A stretch of 64,000 nucleotides of DNA. Source: Microvirga flavescens (GTDB lineage Bacteria > Pseudomonadota > Alphaproteobacteria > Rhizobiales > Beijerinckiaceae). Under the pieces are notes generated by a model. The model ran no database searches. It saw only the letters and a program-made list of their open reading frames with translations, and had not been told where the DNA came from. Where the stretch lies: contig NZ_QMKH01000003.1 of NCBI RefSeq assembly GCF_003290125.1, positions 62,001 through 126,000 on the forward strand, read 5' to 3'. The position numbers and the translations under genes are program-made. Shown here in pieces: positions 32,780 to 41,546 of this stretch. Positions within the stretch are counted from its first letter, which is position 1; the number at the start of each line of letters is the position of its first letter.

Positions 32780-34498
32780 ATGCTCAATGGCATCGTCATC
32801 CCGGTCGCCCTCTGCCTCGTTGCCATCATCGGCATCGGCGTGGTGATCGGCATTCTCTACAAGCGCTCGACCCGCGATCAGGCTTACGTCCGTACGGGCC
32901 TCGGCGGTAAGAAAGTCGTGCTGGACGGCGGCTCCATCGTCCTTCCCGTCTTCCACTCTATGGCCTGGGTGAACCTCAATACCCTGCGCCTCGAGGTGCG
33001 CCGAGGCGAAGGCGACGCCCTCATCACGAGGGACCGCATGCGGGTCGATATCGGAGCCGAGTTCTACGTTCGCGTCCGTCCGGAAGCCGACTCGATTGCA
33101 CTTGCAGCTCAGACGCTCGGCGATCGCACGAACAACGCGGACGCCTTGCGCCAACTGATCGAGGCAAAGTTTGTCGATGCGCTGCGCTCGGTGGCTGCGA
33201 CGATGTCCCTGAACGATCTTCAGGAAAAGCGTACCGAGTTCGTGAAAGCCGTGCAGGAAACGGTTGCCGCCGATCTCACGTCCAACGGTCTCGAACTCGA
33301 GAGCGTCTCCCTGACCCGCCTCGACCAGACAGACATCAAGCACTTCAACCCCAACAACAGCTTCGACGCGGAAGGTCTGGCGACACTCACGAAGATCACC
33401 GAGCAGCGCAAGAAGGAGCGCAACGAGGTGGTCCGCGATACGGAAGTCGCCATTGCGGAGAAGGATCGTGAAGCCCTCCAGCGCAAGCTCGAGATCGATC
33501 GAGCTTCGAAGGAAGCCGAACTCACCCAGCAGCGCGACATTGCCAATGCCTCGGCAAAGACCCGCGCCGAGCAGGCTGAAAAAGAGGCCGCGGCTCGGCA
33601 AGCCGAGGAGACGGCAAGGATAGCCTCGGAACTCGCCATCGCCGAACACGAAGCCGAAGCCAAGCGTATCAAGGAAAGCGCCAACATCGTCGCCAACCGC
33701 GCCGTCCAGCAATCCGAGCTGGAGGCCAAGCGTGACGTGCAGATCGTTGCGCAAGAGAGCGCCATTGCGGTCGCCAACAAGAGCCGGGAGGAATCGGAGG
33801 CCAAAGCCGCAGCCAAAGAGGCCGAAGCCCTTGCCGTTGCGGCCGACGAAAAGGTTTCTACCGCGCGCGAGGTCGAGATCGCGGAGCGCCAGAAGCGTAT
33901 CGCCGTCATCGCCGCGCAGCAGGAGGCAGAAACCGAGGCAACGAACGTTACTGTCGCGGCCCAGGCCGAGAAGGATGCCGCCGAGAACAGGGCCCAGGCC
34001 ATCAAGACCATTGCCCTGGCCGATGCCGAGGCCGCCAAGATTGAGGCTGAGGGCATCCGCGAAAAGGGTGCGGCTCAAGCTGAAGCGGAGGCTGCAATGA
34101 CGGAAGCCCGCAATAAGCTGTCTCCCAACATCATCGAGTTCGAGCTCACCCGCGAGCGCATCCGCATCATACCGACGGCCCTGGCCGAGGCGGTGAAGCC
34201 GATTGAGAAAATCAAGGATATCCGGATTTTCGACACGGGTGGGTTAGTCAACGGCAAGGCGAATTCGGGGGGTGCAGGAATTGGTCTTGGCGACGGCCTT
34301 GCCGGTCAGCTTCTGGCTCTTCAGGCGAACAAGCCCATTGTGAACACAATCCTGGCGGAGGCCGGATTTACCGGTGGAGGCAACGCTCTCGATACACTCC
34401 TCGGATCGGTCTCTGCGAAGGAACCCATCAAGGTTGAAGGGGTGACAGACGGCTCCAACCGCCCAATACAGTCTGAAAATTCGGACAAGACTTTGTAA
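32780..34498 (+). CDS. yqiK: flotillin family protein (YqiK)
   Basis: The 572-residue product has one N-terminal membrane helix (residues 3-27), an SPFH/band 7 domain (about 30-200, with GGSIVLPVFHSMAWVNLNT and VRRGEGDALITRDRM), and a long Ala/Glu/Lys-rich coiled coil (about 210-450). A Gly-rich C-terminal part follows. This is the YqiK/Flo-2 layout, an inner-membrane scaffold protein that oligomerises. GGAGAA precedes ATG 32780. It is the last gene of the PspA-YqiJ-flotillin operon, a set connected with membrane integrity. Confidence 0.93.
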   Translation: MLNGIVIPVALCLVAIIGIGVVIGILYKRSTRDQAYVRTGLGGKKVVLDGGSIVLPVFHSMAWVNLNTLRLEVRRGEGDALITRDRMRVDIGAEFYVRVRPEADSIALAAQTLGDRTNNADALRQLIEAKFVDALRSVAATMSLNDLQEKRTEFVKAVQETVAADLTSNGLELESVSLTRLDQTDIKHFNPNNSFDAEGLATLTKITEQRKKERNEVVRDTEVAIAEKDREALQRKLEIDRASKEAELTQQRDIANASAKTRAEQAEKEAAARQAEETARIASELAIAEHEAEAKRIKESANIVANRAVQQSELEAKRDVQIVAQESAIAVANKSREESEAKAAAKEAEALAVAADEKVSTAREVEIAERQKRIAVIAAQQEAETEATNVTVAAQAEKDAAENRAQAIKTIALADAEAAKIEAEGIREKGAAQAEAEAAMTEARNKLSPNIIEFELTRERIRIIPTALAEAVKPIEKIKDIRIFDTGGLVNGKANSGGAGIGLGDGLAGQLLALQANKPIVNTILAEAGFTGGGNALDTLLGSVSAKEPIKVEGVTDGSNRPIQSENSDKTL

Positions 34499-34509
34499 TC
34501 AGGCGTTTC

Positions 34510-34536
34510 GGGGCATCGTCCGATCGACGGTGCCCC
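34510..34536 (+). terminator. hairpin after the flotillin gene
   Basis: GGGGCATCGTC (34510-34520) pairs with GACGGTGCCCC (34526-34536) with one G-T pair and a five-base loop, 12 bases after the stop. There is no T run, so it may stabilise the 3' end or end transcription with Rho. Confidence 0.4.
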
Positions 34537-34666
34537 CGGAAGCTATACTGCTTGCTCCGAACGTTCCTTGAGCTCCTGATTGAGGTGAGCCGCACTGACG
34601 AAGAACGATCATCAAACAAATGACCGGTGTGTCCACACTTGCCCCCGGCACTCTCGCAAAAGGCTC

Positions 34667-34695
34667 TAGACAGACGCCACAGGGCTGACTATACA
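34667..34695 (+). promoter_or_regulatory. sigma-70 promoter of tRNA-Phe
   Basis: TAGACA (34667-34672) and TATACA (34690-34695) have the ideal 17-base spacing and five of six, respectively four to five of six, consensus matches. Transcription would start at about 34702, some 33 bases before the mature tRNA end. Confidence 0.6.
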
Positions 34696-34734
34696 CCGCC
34701 CACCAACGCGAACGGCCACTGGCCTTCGTTGGAT

Positions 34735-34810
34735 GCCCAGGTAGCTCAGTTGGTAGAGCATGCGACTGAAAATCGCAGTGTCGGTGGTTCGATTCCGCCC
34801 CTGGGCACCA
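34735..34810 (+). tRNA. tRNA-Phe (anticodon GAA)
   Basis: The acceptor stem pairs GCCCAGG (34735-34741) with CCTGGGC (34800-34806). The anticodon stem TGCGA/TCGCA encloses CTGAAAA, giving anticodon GAA at 34768-34770. The T arm contains GGTTCGATTCC. Discriminator A34807 is followed by an encoded CCA at 34808-34810. Confidence 0.97.
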
Positions 34811-34907
34811 TCAAATTTTCCCAGAGAATTAAGGACTTGAACGGCTCGCACTACATGCGGCGGTGTACGAGTCCGGCGTGTACGGTGCACGTCCCCACCG
34901 AAAGCCT

Positions 34908-35108
34908 TTAGTTTTCTTGGCCGTTCTCTTCACCATCACTCTCGCCTTCCGGGGTGGGAATGGCGTAGCGGCCAGTGAACCAGCGTTGGAGGTCCACGTC
35001 CGCGCAGCGCTTGGAGCAGAAGGGTTTGTACTCCGTCACTGCAGGTTTGCCGCAGATCGGGCATTCGCCGAGGGAGGCCTTGGGCGTGTTTTCGTTGGCG
35101 GGTTTCAT
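34908..35108 (-). CDS. yacG: DNA gyrase inhibitor YacG (zinc finger protein)
   Basis: The 66-residue product has the YacG zinc-binding Cys4 set: CPICGKP and FCSKRCADVDLQRW, followed by FTGRYAIP. YacG binds GyrB and inhibits gyrase. The start at ATG 35108 has GAGAGG upstream; a longer frame to 35198 would overlap maf. The gene follows maf by 22 bases on the same strand, the order found in many Hyphomicrobiales. Confidence 0.93.
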   Translation of the reverse strand: MKPANENTPKASLGECPICGKPAVTEYKPFCSKRCADVDLQRWFTGRYAIPTPEGESDGEENGQEN

Positions 35109-35130
35109 GGCCGTTCCTCTCCCTGCCCGC

Positions 35131-35793
35131 TCATGCCGCGTTGAGCCAGGTGAAGCGCACCGGGTAGCCCTCGCCGTCCAGAAGCGCGACAGTTTCATAG
35201 AGGGGCAACCCGACGACGTTGGTGTAGGAACCGACGATCTTCACCACGAAGGTTCCGGCCAAGCCCTGGATCGCGTAGCCGCCAGCCTTGCCGCGCCATT
35301 CGCCCGACGCGAGATAGCGCTCGAGTTCCTCCCGGGAGAGGCGCTTGAAGCGCACGCGGGTTTCCACGAGACGCTCGCGGACAGCGTCCTTCGGCGTCAC
35401 GAGGCAGATGGAGGTGTAGACCCGGTGGGCGCGGCCCGAGAGCAGGCGAAGACATGCGGCGGCCTCGTCCACCACTTCCGCCTTCGGCAGAATGCGCCCA
35501 CCCGCCAGAACCACCGTATCAGCAGCAAGAATGTAGGCGTCCTTGAGATCCTCGCGTGAGCGCGCCGTCTTGCGGGCGACCTCCGCTTTCGCGCGGGCGA
35601 GCCTGCGGGCAAGCTCCTTGGCGGATTCGCCCTTGAGCGGCGTTTCATCCATGTCCGCGGGCAAAAGGGCGTCGGGCTCAATTCCCGCCTGCTGCAGCAG
35701 CGCCAGCCGGCGCGGCGAGGCGGAGGCCAGGACGAGTTGCGGACGCCAGCTTGGGGACGATGTCTCGAAAATGGCCGTCACGTCGCTCTCCAC
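35131..35793 (-). CDS. maf: Maf family nucleotide pyrophosphatase
   Basis: The 220-residue cytosolic protein hydrolyses non-canonical or pyrimidine nucleoside triphosphates. Family motifs are [30 protein letters not shown], the catalytic-site ILAADTVV and the C-terminal [13 protein letters not shown] with SYTNVVGLP. It starts at GTG 35793 without a clear alternative ATG. The gene precedes yacG in the same transcript; infA, often next to maf, is not here. Confidence 0.93.
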   Translation of the reverse strand: MESDVTAIFETSSPSWRPQLVLASASPRRLALLQQAGIEPDALLPADMDETPLKGESAKELARRLARAKAEVARKTARSREDLKDAYILAADTVVLAGGRILPKAEVVDEAAACLRLLSGRAHRVYTSICLVTPKDAVRERLVETRVRFKRLSREELERYLASGEWRGKAGGYAIQGLAGTFVVKIVGSYTNVVGLPLYETVALLDGEGYPVRFTWLNAA

Positions 35794-35828
35794 GCTTCCA
35801 GGCGGTCGAAGATTAAACCAGGCAAAAG

Positions 35829-36677
35829 CTAGACAGTTCCGTCCGACCGAGACGCTTGCTCAGGCTGCGGCTCGGCCTCTGCCGCATGTTGCCTTGCGAG
35901 CTTGCGATACCGCGCCGCGCTGACGGGGATGGTCAGCAAGATGCCGATAGAGGCGACCGCGAGCATCTCGAAGGGAAAGCTGACAAGAAGGCCGAAGGCA
36001 GCAACCGAGAGCACGAAGATCGGCAGAACCATCTCTCGGGGGACGTATTTGCCCATCGTCTTTCCCGAATAGACGGGAATGGTGGAGACCATGAGAAAGG
36101 CGATGCCGAGCAGATAGACAAGGACAACGGGCGCCACCGCGCCGTCGACCACCGGCACGCCGAGGAAAGAGAGATAGAGGGGGAGAAGCGCCGTCAGCGC
36201 CCCCGCCGGGGCGGGAAGGCCGGTGAAGAAGTTCTTCTTCCATTCCGGGCGGTTCGGATCGTCCAGCATCACGTTGAAGCGCGCGAGGCGCAGCGCCATC
36301 GCGATGGCATAGACGAGAACCGTGATCCAGCCGACCGACTTCAGCTCATGCAGCACGAAGCTGTAGAGGATGAGGGCCGGAGTAACGCCGAAATTCACGA
36401 AATCGGCCAGCGAATCCAGCTCCGCCCCGAACCGGGTCGTGCCCTTGAGAAGCCGCGCAACCCGCCCGTCGATACCATCGAGAAAAGCGGCGATCACGAT
36501 GGCGATCACCGCCGGCTCGAAGCGCCCCTCGAAGGCCAGCCTGATCGCCGTCAACCCCAGGCAGAGCGCGATGAGGGTGATGATGTTGGGGGCGATGACG
36601 CGGAACGGCACCGGCTTGAAATGCCGCCTGCGCGGTTCGTGCTCATCCGGCGCGAAGGGAGGAAAAAGATCGCTCAT
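35829..36677 (-). CDS. pssA: CDP-diacylglycerol--serine O-phosphatidyltransferase
   Basis: This membrane enzyme joins CDP-diacylglycerol and serine to phosphatidylserine, the first step towards phosphatidylethanolamine. The 282-residue product carries the CDP-alcohol phosphatidyltransferase motif as DGRVAR, then Gly, and [10 protein letters not shown] with its conserved Asp residues, plus about seven membrane helices. I start at ATG 36677 (MSDLFPPF). The psd gene lies 89 bases upstream on the same strand, so both steps of the pathway are in one operon. Confidence 0.95.
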   Translation of the reverse strand: MSDLFPPFAPDEHEPRRRHFKPVPFRVIAPNIITLIALCLGLTAIRLAFEGRFEPAVIAIVIAAFLDGIDGRVARLLKGTTRFGAELDSLADFVNFGVTPALILYSFVLHELKSVGWITVLVYAIAMALRLARFNVMLDDPNRPEWKKNFFTGLPAPAGALTALLPLYLSFLGVPVVDGAVAPVVLVYLLGIAFLMVSTIPVYSGKTMGKYVPREMVLPIFVLSVAAFGLLVSFPFEMLAVASIGILLTIPVSAARYRKLARQHAAEAEPQPEQASRSDGTV

Positions 36678-36766
36678 GGTACAAAGAGTAGGAGCGCCGC
36701 GGCAAAGCGGCAAGGAGCCTCGTACGTTACCTTATCGCTTGGGCCGTGACAGGCATCTGACCGCCC

Positions 36767-37468
36767 TTAGCCGACGTGGAACTGCCGTGCGGGCTCGGTT
36801 GCGCCGAGGTCAGCGAGGACGGTTTCACCGGCAACGGCGGTCTGGCCCAAGCCCACCAGAACCTGCGCGCTCAGGGGCAGATAGATGTCGAGCCGTGAGC
36901 CGAAGCGAATGAGGCCGAAGCGCTCGCCAACGCCAAGGCTATCCCCCGTCTTGACGAAGGACACGATGCGGCGGGCCACCAGACCGGCGATCTGTACGAC
37001 ACCGATCTTGGTGCCGTTGGTTTCGATCACGAGGGAGTTGCGCTCGTTGTCGTCGCTCGCCTTGTCGAGCTCCGCGTTGAGGAATAGGCCCGGCGTATAG
37101 AGAATCTGCGTGATGCGTCCGGCGACCGGCGAGCGGTTCACGTGGCAATCGAACACGTTCATGAAAACCGAGACGCGGGTCATCGGCTCCTGCGGCAGCT
37201 CAAGCTCCGCGGGCGGCACCGCCGTTGTGATGAGGCTCACGCGGCCATCGGCGGGGGACACCACGAGCCCTTCGCGGACCGGCGTCACGCGGGGCGGGTC
37301 GCGGAAGAAGTAGCAGACCCAGAGGGTGAGGATCGTGCCGACCCAGCCCAGCGGCGACCACAGCCAGCCGAGGAGGATGGTCGCGATCAGCGCGATGACG
37401 ATGAAAGGATACCCCTCCTTATGGATCGGAACGACGATGCGACGGATCGAGTCCAGAATGCCGGTCAT
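36767..37468 (-). CDS. psd: phosphatidylserine decarboxylase proenzyme
   Basis: This inner-membrane enzyme decarboxylates phosphatidylserine to phosphatidylethanolamine. At 233 residues it is the short form of the family. Two hydrophobic segments lie near residues 22-52. The self-cleavage site is the Gly-Ser in [13 protein letters not shown], which yields the pyruvoyl-carrying alpha chain. SPADGRV and [11 protein letters not shown] hold the conserved active-site residues. It sits upstream of pssA and downstream of an ABC exporter gene. Confidence 0.95.
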   Translation of the reverse strand: MTGILDSIRRIVVPIHKEGYPFIVIALIATILLGWLWSPLGWVGTILTLWVCYFFRDPPRVTPVREGLVVSPADGRVSLITTAVPPAELELPQEPMTRVSVFMNVFDCHVNRSPVAGRITQILYTPGLFLNAELDKASDDNERNSLVIETNGTKIGVVQIAGLVARRIVSFVKTGDSLGVGERFGLIRFGSRLDIYLPLSAQVLVGLGQTAVAGETVLADLGATEPARQFHVG

Positions 37469-37521
37469 GCTTTCATCCTAAATTGACGTGAGTGGCGGGA
37501 TGGCAGGGCTTGGCCTTCCCG

Positions 37522-39441
37522 TCAACCTGTTACGCTTTCCGGCTGGGGACTGGCCGCCTCGGCCTCCTCGGCGCGCTTGAGGGTTTCGCGCGCCTCGTCC
37601 GCCTCGCGCTGGCGATTCCACATGGCGGCATAGATTCCGCCCGCCGCGAGAAGCTCGGCATGGGTCCCTCGCTCCGCGATGCGGCCCTGATCGAGCACGA
37701 TGATCTCGTCCGCGCCGATCACTGTGGACAGGCGGTGGGCGATGACCAGCGTCGTACGCCCCCGGCTGACGCGATCCAGCGCGTCCTGAATTTCCTTCTC
37801 CGTAAAGGAATCCAGCGCCGAGGTCGCCTCGTCGAGAACCAGAACCGGCGGGCTCTTCAGGATCGTGCGGGCGATGGCGACGCGCTGCTTCTCGCCGCCC
37901 GAGAGCTTCAGGCCCCGTTCGCCGACCGGGGTTTCATACCCCTCCGGCAGGAGGCTGATGAAGCGGTCGATCTGGGCCAGGCGCGCGGCCTCCCTCACCT
38001 CTTCCTCGCTCGCATCCCAGCGGCCGTACCGGATGTTGTAGCCGATGGTGTCGTTGAACAGCACCGTGTCCTGCGGAACCATGCCGATCACTTTGCGGAG
38101 GCTCACCTGTTGCACATCCGCGACGTTCTGGCCGTCGATGAGGATGCGGCCGCTGTTCGGCTCGTAGAAGCGGAAGAGCAGGCGCGAGATGGTGGACTTG
38201 CCCGCGCCGGATGGCCCGACGATGGCGACCGTGTGCCCGGCGGGCACATCGAACGACACGCCTTTGAGGATCGGGCGCTCGGGGATGTAGGAGAAATGGA
38301 TGTCCTCGAAACGGACATGCGCCTTGCCGACGTCGAGCGCCTTAGCTCCCGGCTTGTCCTGGATCTCCGGGTTGCGCTCGATGATCTTGAACATGTCATC
38401 GATGTCGATGAGCGCCTGTTTGATCTCGCGGTAGAGCATGCCCATGAAGTTCAGCGGAATGTAGAGCTGAACCAGCATGGCGTTGACGAGAACGAAGCTG
38501 CCGATGCTCGCGTGCCCCGCCACGATGTCGCGAACCGCGAGCACCATCACGATGGCCATGCCGATGGAGAAGATGACCGCCTGACCGGCATTGAGCACGG
38601 CAAGCGACGTGTAGGTCTGCGTCGAGGCCTTCTCATAACGCGCCATCGAGCGGTCGTAGCGTTCGGCCTCCCGCTTTTCCGCGCCGAAGTATTTCACCGT
38701 CTCGTAGTTCAGGAGCGAGTCCACCGCCTTGGTGTTGGCGTCGGTGTCGGATTCGTTCATCCGCTTGCGGATGGAAATCCGCCACTTGGTCGCCTGATAC
38801 GTGTAGGCGAGATAGACGACGACCATGACGAACACGACCGCCGCGTAAACCCAGTTGAACTCCCAGGCGAGGAGCCAGAGGACGAGCAGGAACTCGACGA
38901 TGGTGGGAATGAGCGTCAGCACCACGAGGCGCGACAATTCCTCGATGCCCTCGCGCCCACGCTCCAGAACGCGCGTGAGACCGCCGGTCTTGCGCTCCAG
39001 GTGGAAGCGTAAGGAAAGGCGATGCATGTGCTCAAAGGTCTGGAGGGCGAGCTTGCGCACCGCATGCATCGCGACCTTGGCGAACAGCCCGTCACGAACC
39101 TGCGTGAGCACCGCCATCAGCACGCGGGCAAGGCCATAGAGAAGGGTCAGAAGGATGGGCGCGCGCCAGAGCCACGAACCGGCGGTCGCCGCAGCTTCCC
39201 CCTGCCCGCCGACGCCTGTCACGGCCACGAGCGCATCCGTCGCCCATTTGAAGGCGAAGGGCGTCACCATCGTCACGCCCTTGGCGACGAGCAGCAGGGC
39301 GAAAGCGAGGAAGACCCGCATCTGCAGATCGGCCCGCCCATATGGCCAGAGATAAGGCCACAGCTTGCTGATCGTCGCGATCAAGCCGGGGGGCTTCGGA
39401 GCGGGCTGACGCGCCGAAGATGGGGCTTCGAGGGGGGCCAT
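37522..39441 (-). CDS. Atm1/HMT-type ABC exporter (fused permease and ATPase)
   Basis: The 639-residue half-transporter has a six-helix membrane domain (about residues 40-340) and a C-terminal ATPase with Walker A (VGPSGAGKST), the signature KLSGGEKQRVAIARTIL, Walker B (PVLVLDEATSALD) and a switch His (IAHRLST). The membrane domain matches Atm1/ABCB7-type exporters of glutathione-linked metal or sulfur species, as in NaAtm1 of alphaproteobacteria. I start at ATG 39441; a TTG at 39459 is possible. It lies 53 bases upstream of psd on the same strand. A glutathione reductase gene is in the same window, which fits the proposed substrate. Confidence 0.88.
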   Translation of the reverse strand: MAPLEAPSSARQPAPKPPGLIATISKLWPYLWPYGRADLQMRVFLAFALLLVAKGVTMVTPFAFKWATDALVAVTGVGGQGEAAATAGSWLWRAPILLTLLYGLARVLMAVLTQVRDGLFAKVAMHAVRKLALQTFEHMHRLSLRFHLERKTGGLTRVLERGREGIEELSRLVVLTLIPTIVEFLLVLWLLAWEFNWVYAAVVFVMVVVYLAYTYQATKWRISIRKRMNESDTDANTKAVDSLLNYETVKYFGAEKREAERYDRSMARYEKASTQTYTSLAVLNAGQAVIFSIGMAIVMVLAVRDIVAGHASIGSFVLVNAMLVQLYIPLNFMGMLYREIKQALIDIDDMFKIIERNPEIQDKPGAKALDVGKAHVRFEDIHFSYIPERPILKGVSFDVPAGHTVAIVGPSGAGKSTISRLLFRFYEPNSGRILIDGQNVADVQQVSLRKVIGMVPQDTVLFNDTIGYNIRYGRWDASEEEVREAARLAQIDRFISLLPEGYETPVGERGLKLSGGEKQRVAIARTILKSPPVLVLDEATSALDSFTEKEIQDALDRVSRGRTTLVIAHRLSTVIGADEIIVLDQGRIAERGTHAELLAAGGIYAAMWNRQREADEARETLKRAEEAEAASPQPESVTG

Positions 39442-39568
39442 GCTTTGGAATCCGTTCAATGTGCGCCCCCGATATAAGGGATCGCGCAGCCGAATTCACC
39501 CTTTGAAACGCGAAGGCCACGACGGAACACCGCTCAAGCCGGTCTTGCGGCCAGGAGAGGCCGGAAGG

Positions 39569-40804
39569 CTAAGGTTTCTTGTCCGTCTGGGTGGGCGGCA
39601 ACACGAAGACCTGCCCGGGATAGATCAGATCCGGATCGCGGATCTGATCCTGGTTCGCGTTGTAGATCACCGTGAAGCGGTTGCCCTCGCCATAGGTGCG
39701 CCGGCTGATGCGCCAGAGGTTGTCCCCGCGCGAGACGATGGCCGTCGTCACGTCGGGAATGACGACCGTGTTCGGGTGGCTTGCCCTCGTGGTCTGCGTG
39801 GCATCAGCCGGAGTGCCTTGACCGGGCGTCTGTGCCCCGCCCGAAGTGGATGGTGAGGCCGGCGAGGCTTCGGCCATGGCGGAGCTCGCTGGCACGTTGA
39901 AAGGCACCTCCGCCCGCGATTTCACGTTGCCGGAAACGGGGTCCACATCGTCGAGCCGAACACGGTAATCGCCGGGCTTCATGCCTCGTCCAATCGCGAA
40001 GGAGACCTTGCCGTCTCCTCCCGCGCCACCAGGTGCGATGAACGTGTCGTTGAGGTAGAGGCGCACCGTCGCTCCGGGCGCGGCCTGTCCGGATACATAG
40101 AGGCGGCCGCCCTCGGCGGTCTCGACGGTCGTGATCTTGATCTCGGGTCGCGGAGCCGCGGCGGTTTTTTCCTCGGCGGCGGGAGCCTGAGGCGGCGTAG
40201 CAGGCGTGGCCGCCTGCTTGGTGGCGTCCGGAGGTTCCGGATTGGAGAGCAGCACGGTCGGCTTGTCGGGGGCGGTCAGAGCAACCAGAGGGCGCGAATC
40301 GCCATTGACGACGACCGTCACGCTCTCGCGGGAGCGCTGGCGGGCCCCATCCGGCGCGATGGATTGCAGAACGAGCTGGTGGGAGCCGCGCGGCAAGGGC
40401 GGCGGCACGAGGGCGAAAAGCCCGGAGGCATCGGCCACCGCGCGGGCATGAACCTGTTCATTGCGCAAAAGCTCGATGGTCGCTCCCGGAACCGCGCGCC
40501 CGGCGATGACGGCATCCCCGCTCGGCTCGACCCGGACAACGTCGAAGGATGGTAAAACAACGGTTTCGGCGGCCTTTTCGGCAGTTTTAGGCGGCTCAAC
40601 GGGCGTTTGCGGCTCAGGGAGCTTCGAAGCCTGCTGGGCGGGCGCGGGCGGGCTCGGAGCCGAGGCTTCCGTCTTGGTTTCCTTCACCGAAACAGGGCTG
40701 ACCGTGGGCTCCCAGGCCAGCATGCCGATCAGCACGACAACGACCAGAACCGCCGCCGCGCCGAGGATGAAGAACGTTCCCTTGCCCTGTTCTTTGTTCG
40801 CCAT
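39569..40804 (-). CDS. LysM domain protein with N-terminal membrane anchor and two Ig-like domains
   Basis: The 411-residue product has a short cytoplasmic start, a membrane helix (FFILGAAAVLVVVVLIGM, about residues 11-28) and a Pro/Ala-rich linker. Two bacterial Ig-like domains follow (about 85-165 and 225-300, each with an AVPGATIELL or AAPGATVRLY strand). It ends in a LysM domain (about 355-405, VSRGDNLWRISRRTYG to PGQVFVLPP). LysM binds peptidoglycan, so the protein should span from the inner membrane to the wall. Related rhizobial proteins are uncharacterised. It is divergent from the LOG gene. Confidence 0.85.
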   Translation of the reverse strand: MANKEQGKGTFFILGAAAVLVVVVLIGMLAWEPTVSPVSVKETKTEASAPSPPAPAQQASKLPEPQTPVEPPKTAEKAAETVVLPSFDVVRVEPSGDAVIAGRAVPGATIELLRNEQVHARAVADASGLFALVPPPLPRGSHQLVLQSIAPDGARQRSRESVTVVVNGDSRPLVALTAPDKPTVLLSNPEPPDATKQAATPATPPQAPAAEEKTAAAPRPEIKITTVETAEGGRLYVSGQAAPGATVRLYLNDTFIAPGGAGGDGKVSFAIGRGMKPGDYRVRLDDVDPVSGNVKSRAEVPFNVPASSAMAEASPASPSTSGGAQTPGQGTPADATQTTRASHPNTVVIPDVTTAIVSRGDNLWRISRRTYGEGNRFTVIYNANQDQIRDPDLIYPGQVFVLPPTQTDKKP

Positions 40805-40933
40805 GAAGCCTTTATCTCAACCGCGGCACTTTCGTGCATTTAAACCGTTTATCTTTCAAATAGCTACGGCATAAGGAAGATAAAGATGTTTCAAGAATCG
40901 GCGCAGGATTTTTCGCGCCTCGGGGATTTGTCG

Positions 40934-41533
40934 ATGTCTGCCATCCGTTCCATCTGCGTCTATTGCGGCTCCGGCTTCGGGGACGATCCCATCTTCAAGG
41001 AAAGCGCGGCGGCTTTAGGCAAGGCGATGGCCGAACAGAATATCAGCCTCGTCTATGGCGGTGGGAATGTGGGCCTGATGGGCACCATCGCCCATTCCGT
41101 GCTCAAGCATGGCGGATACGTCACCGGCATCATTCCGGAATTCCTCACCTCGCGGGAGAAGCTTCTCGACGAGGTGCAGGAAACCATCGTCGTTCCGGAC
41201 ATGCACACCCGCAAGCGCCTGATGTTCGAGAAGGCGGATGCTTTCGTGGCCATGCCCGGCGGCATCGGGACCCTCGAGGAGCTCGTGGAGCAGATGACCT
41301 GGTCACAGCTCGGCCAACACACGAAGCCCATTCTGATGCTGAGCATCAACGGCTTCTGGAAGCCGCTTCTCGCGCTCATAGCCCATATGCGCGAGCAGGG
41401 CTTTATCCGTTCAGGCCTCGAGTTGAACTACATCGTCGCCGAGCAGGCCAAGGACGTGATCCCCATGCTCGAAGCCTCGGCCCGCCGCCTCGGCGTCGTG
41501 GCGAACGAGGAACTGATCGAAGAGCGGTTCTGA
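40934..41533 (+). CDS. LOG family protein (TIGR00730 Rossmann fold)
   Basis: The 199-residue product has the lysine-decarboxylase-like/LOG fold with SICVYCGSGFGDDP at the start and the signature PGGIGTLEELVEQMTW. LOG proteins hydrolyse nucleoside 5'-monophosphates at the glycosidic bond, releasing the base; some produce cytokinins. I chose ATG 40934 with GGGGA upstream, since ATG 40886 adds 16 residues without homology. The gene converges with cimA, 13 bases beyond its stop. Confidence 0.9.
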   Translation: MSAIRSICVYCGSGFGDDPIFKESAAALGKAMAEQNISLVYGGGNVGLMGTIAHSVLKHGGYVTGIIPEFLTSREKLLDEVQETIVVPDMHTRKRLMFEKADAFVAMPGGIGTLEELVEQMTWSQLGQHTKPILMLSINGFWKPLLALIAHMREQGFIRSGLELNYIVAEQAKDVIPMLEASARRLGVVANEELIEERF

Positions 41534-41546
41534 GAGAAGGGGCGGC

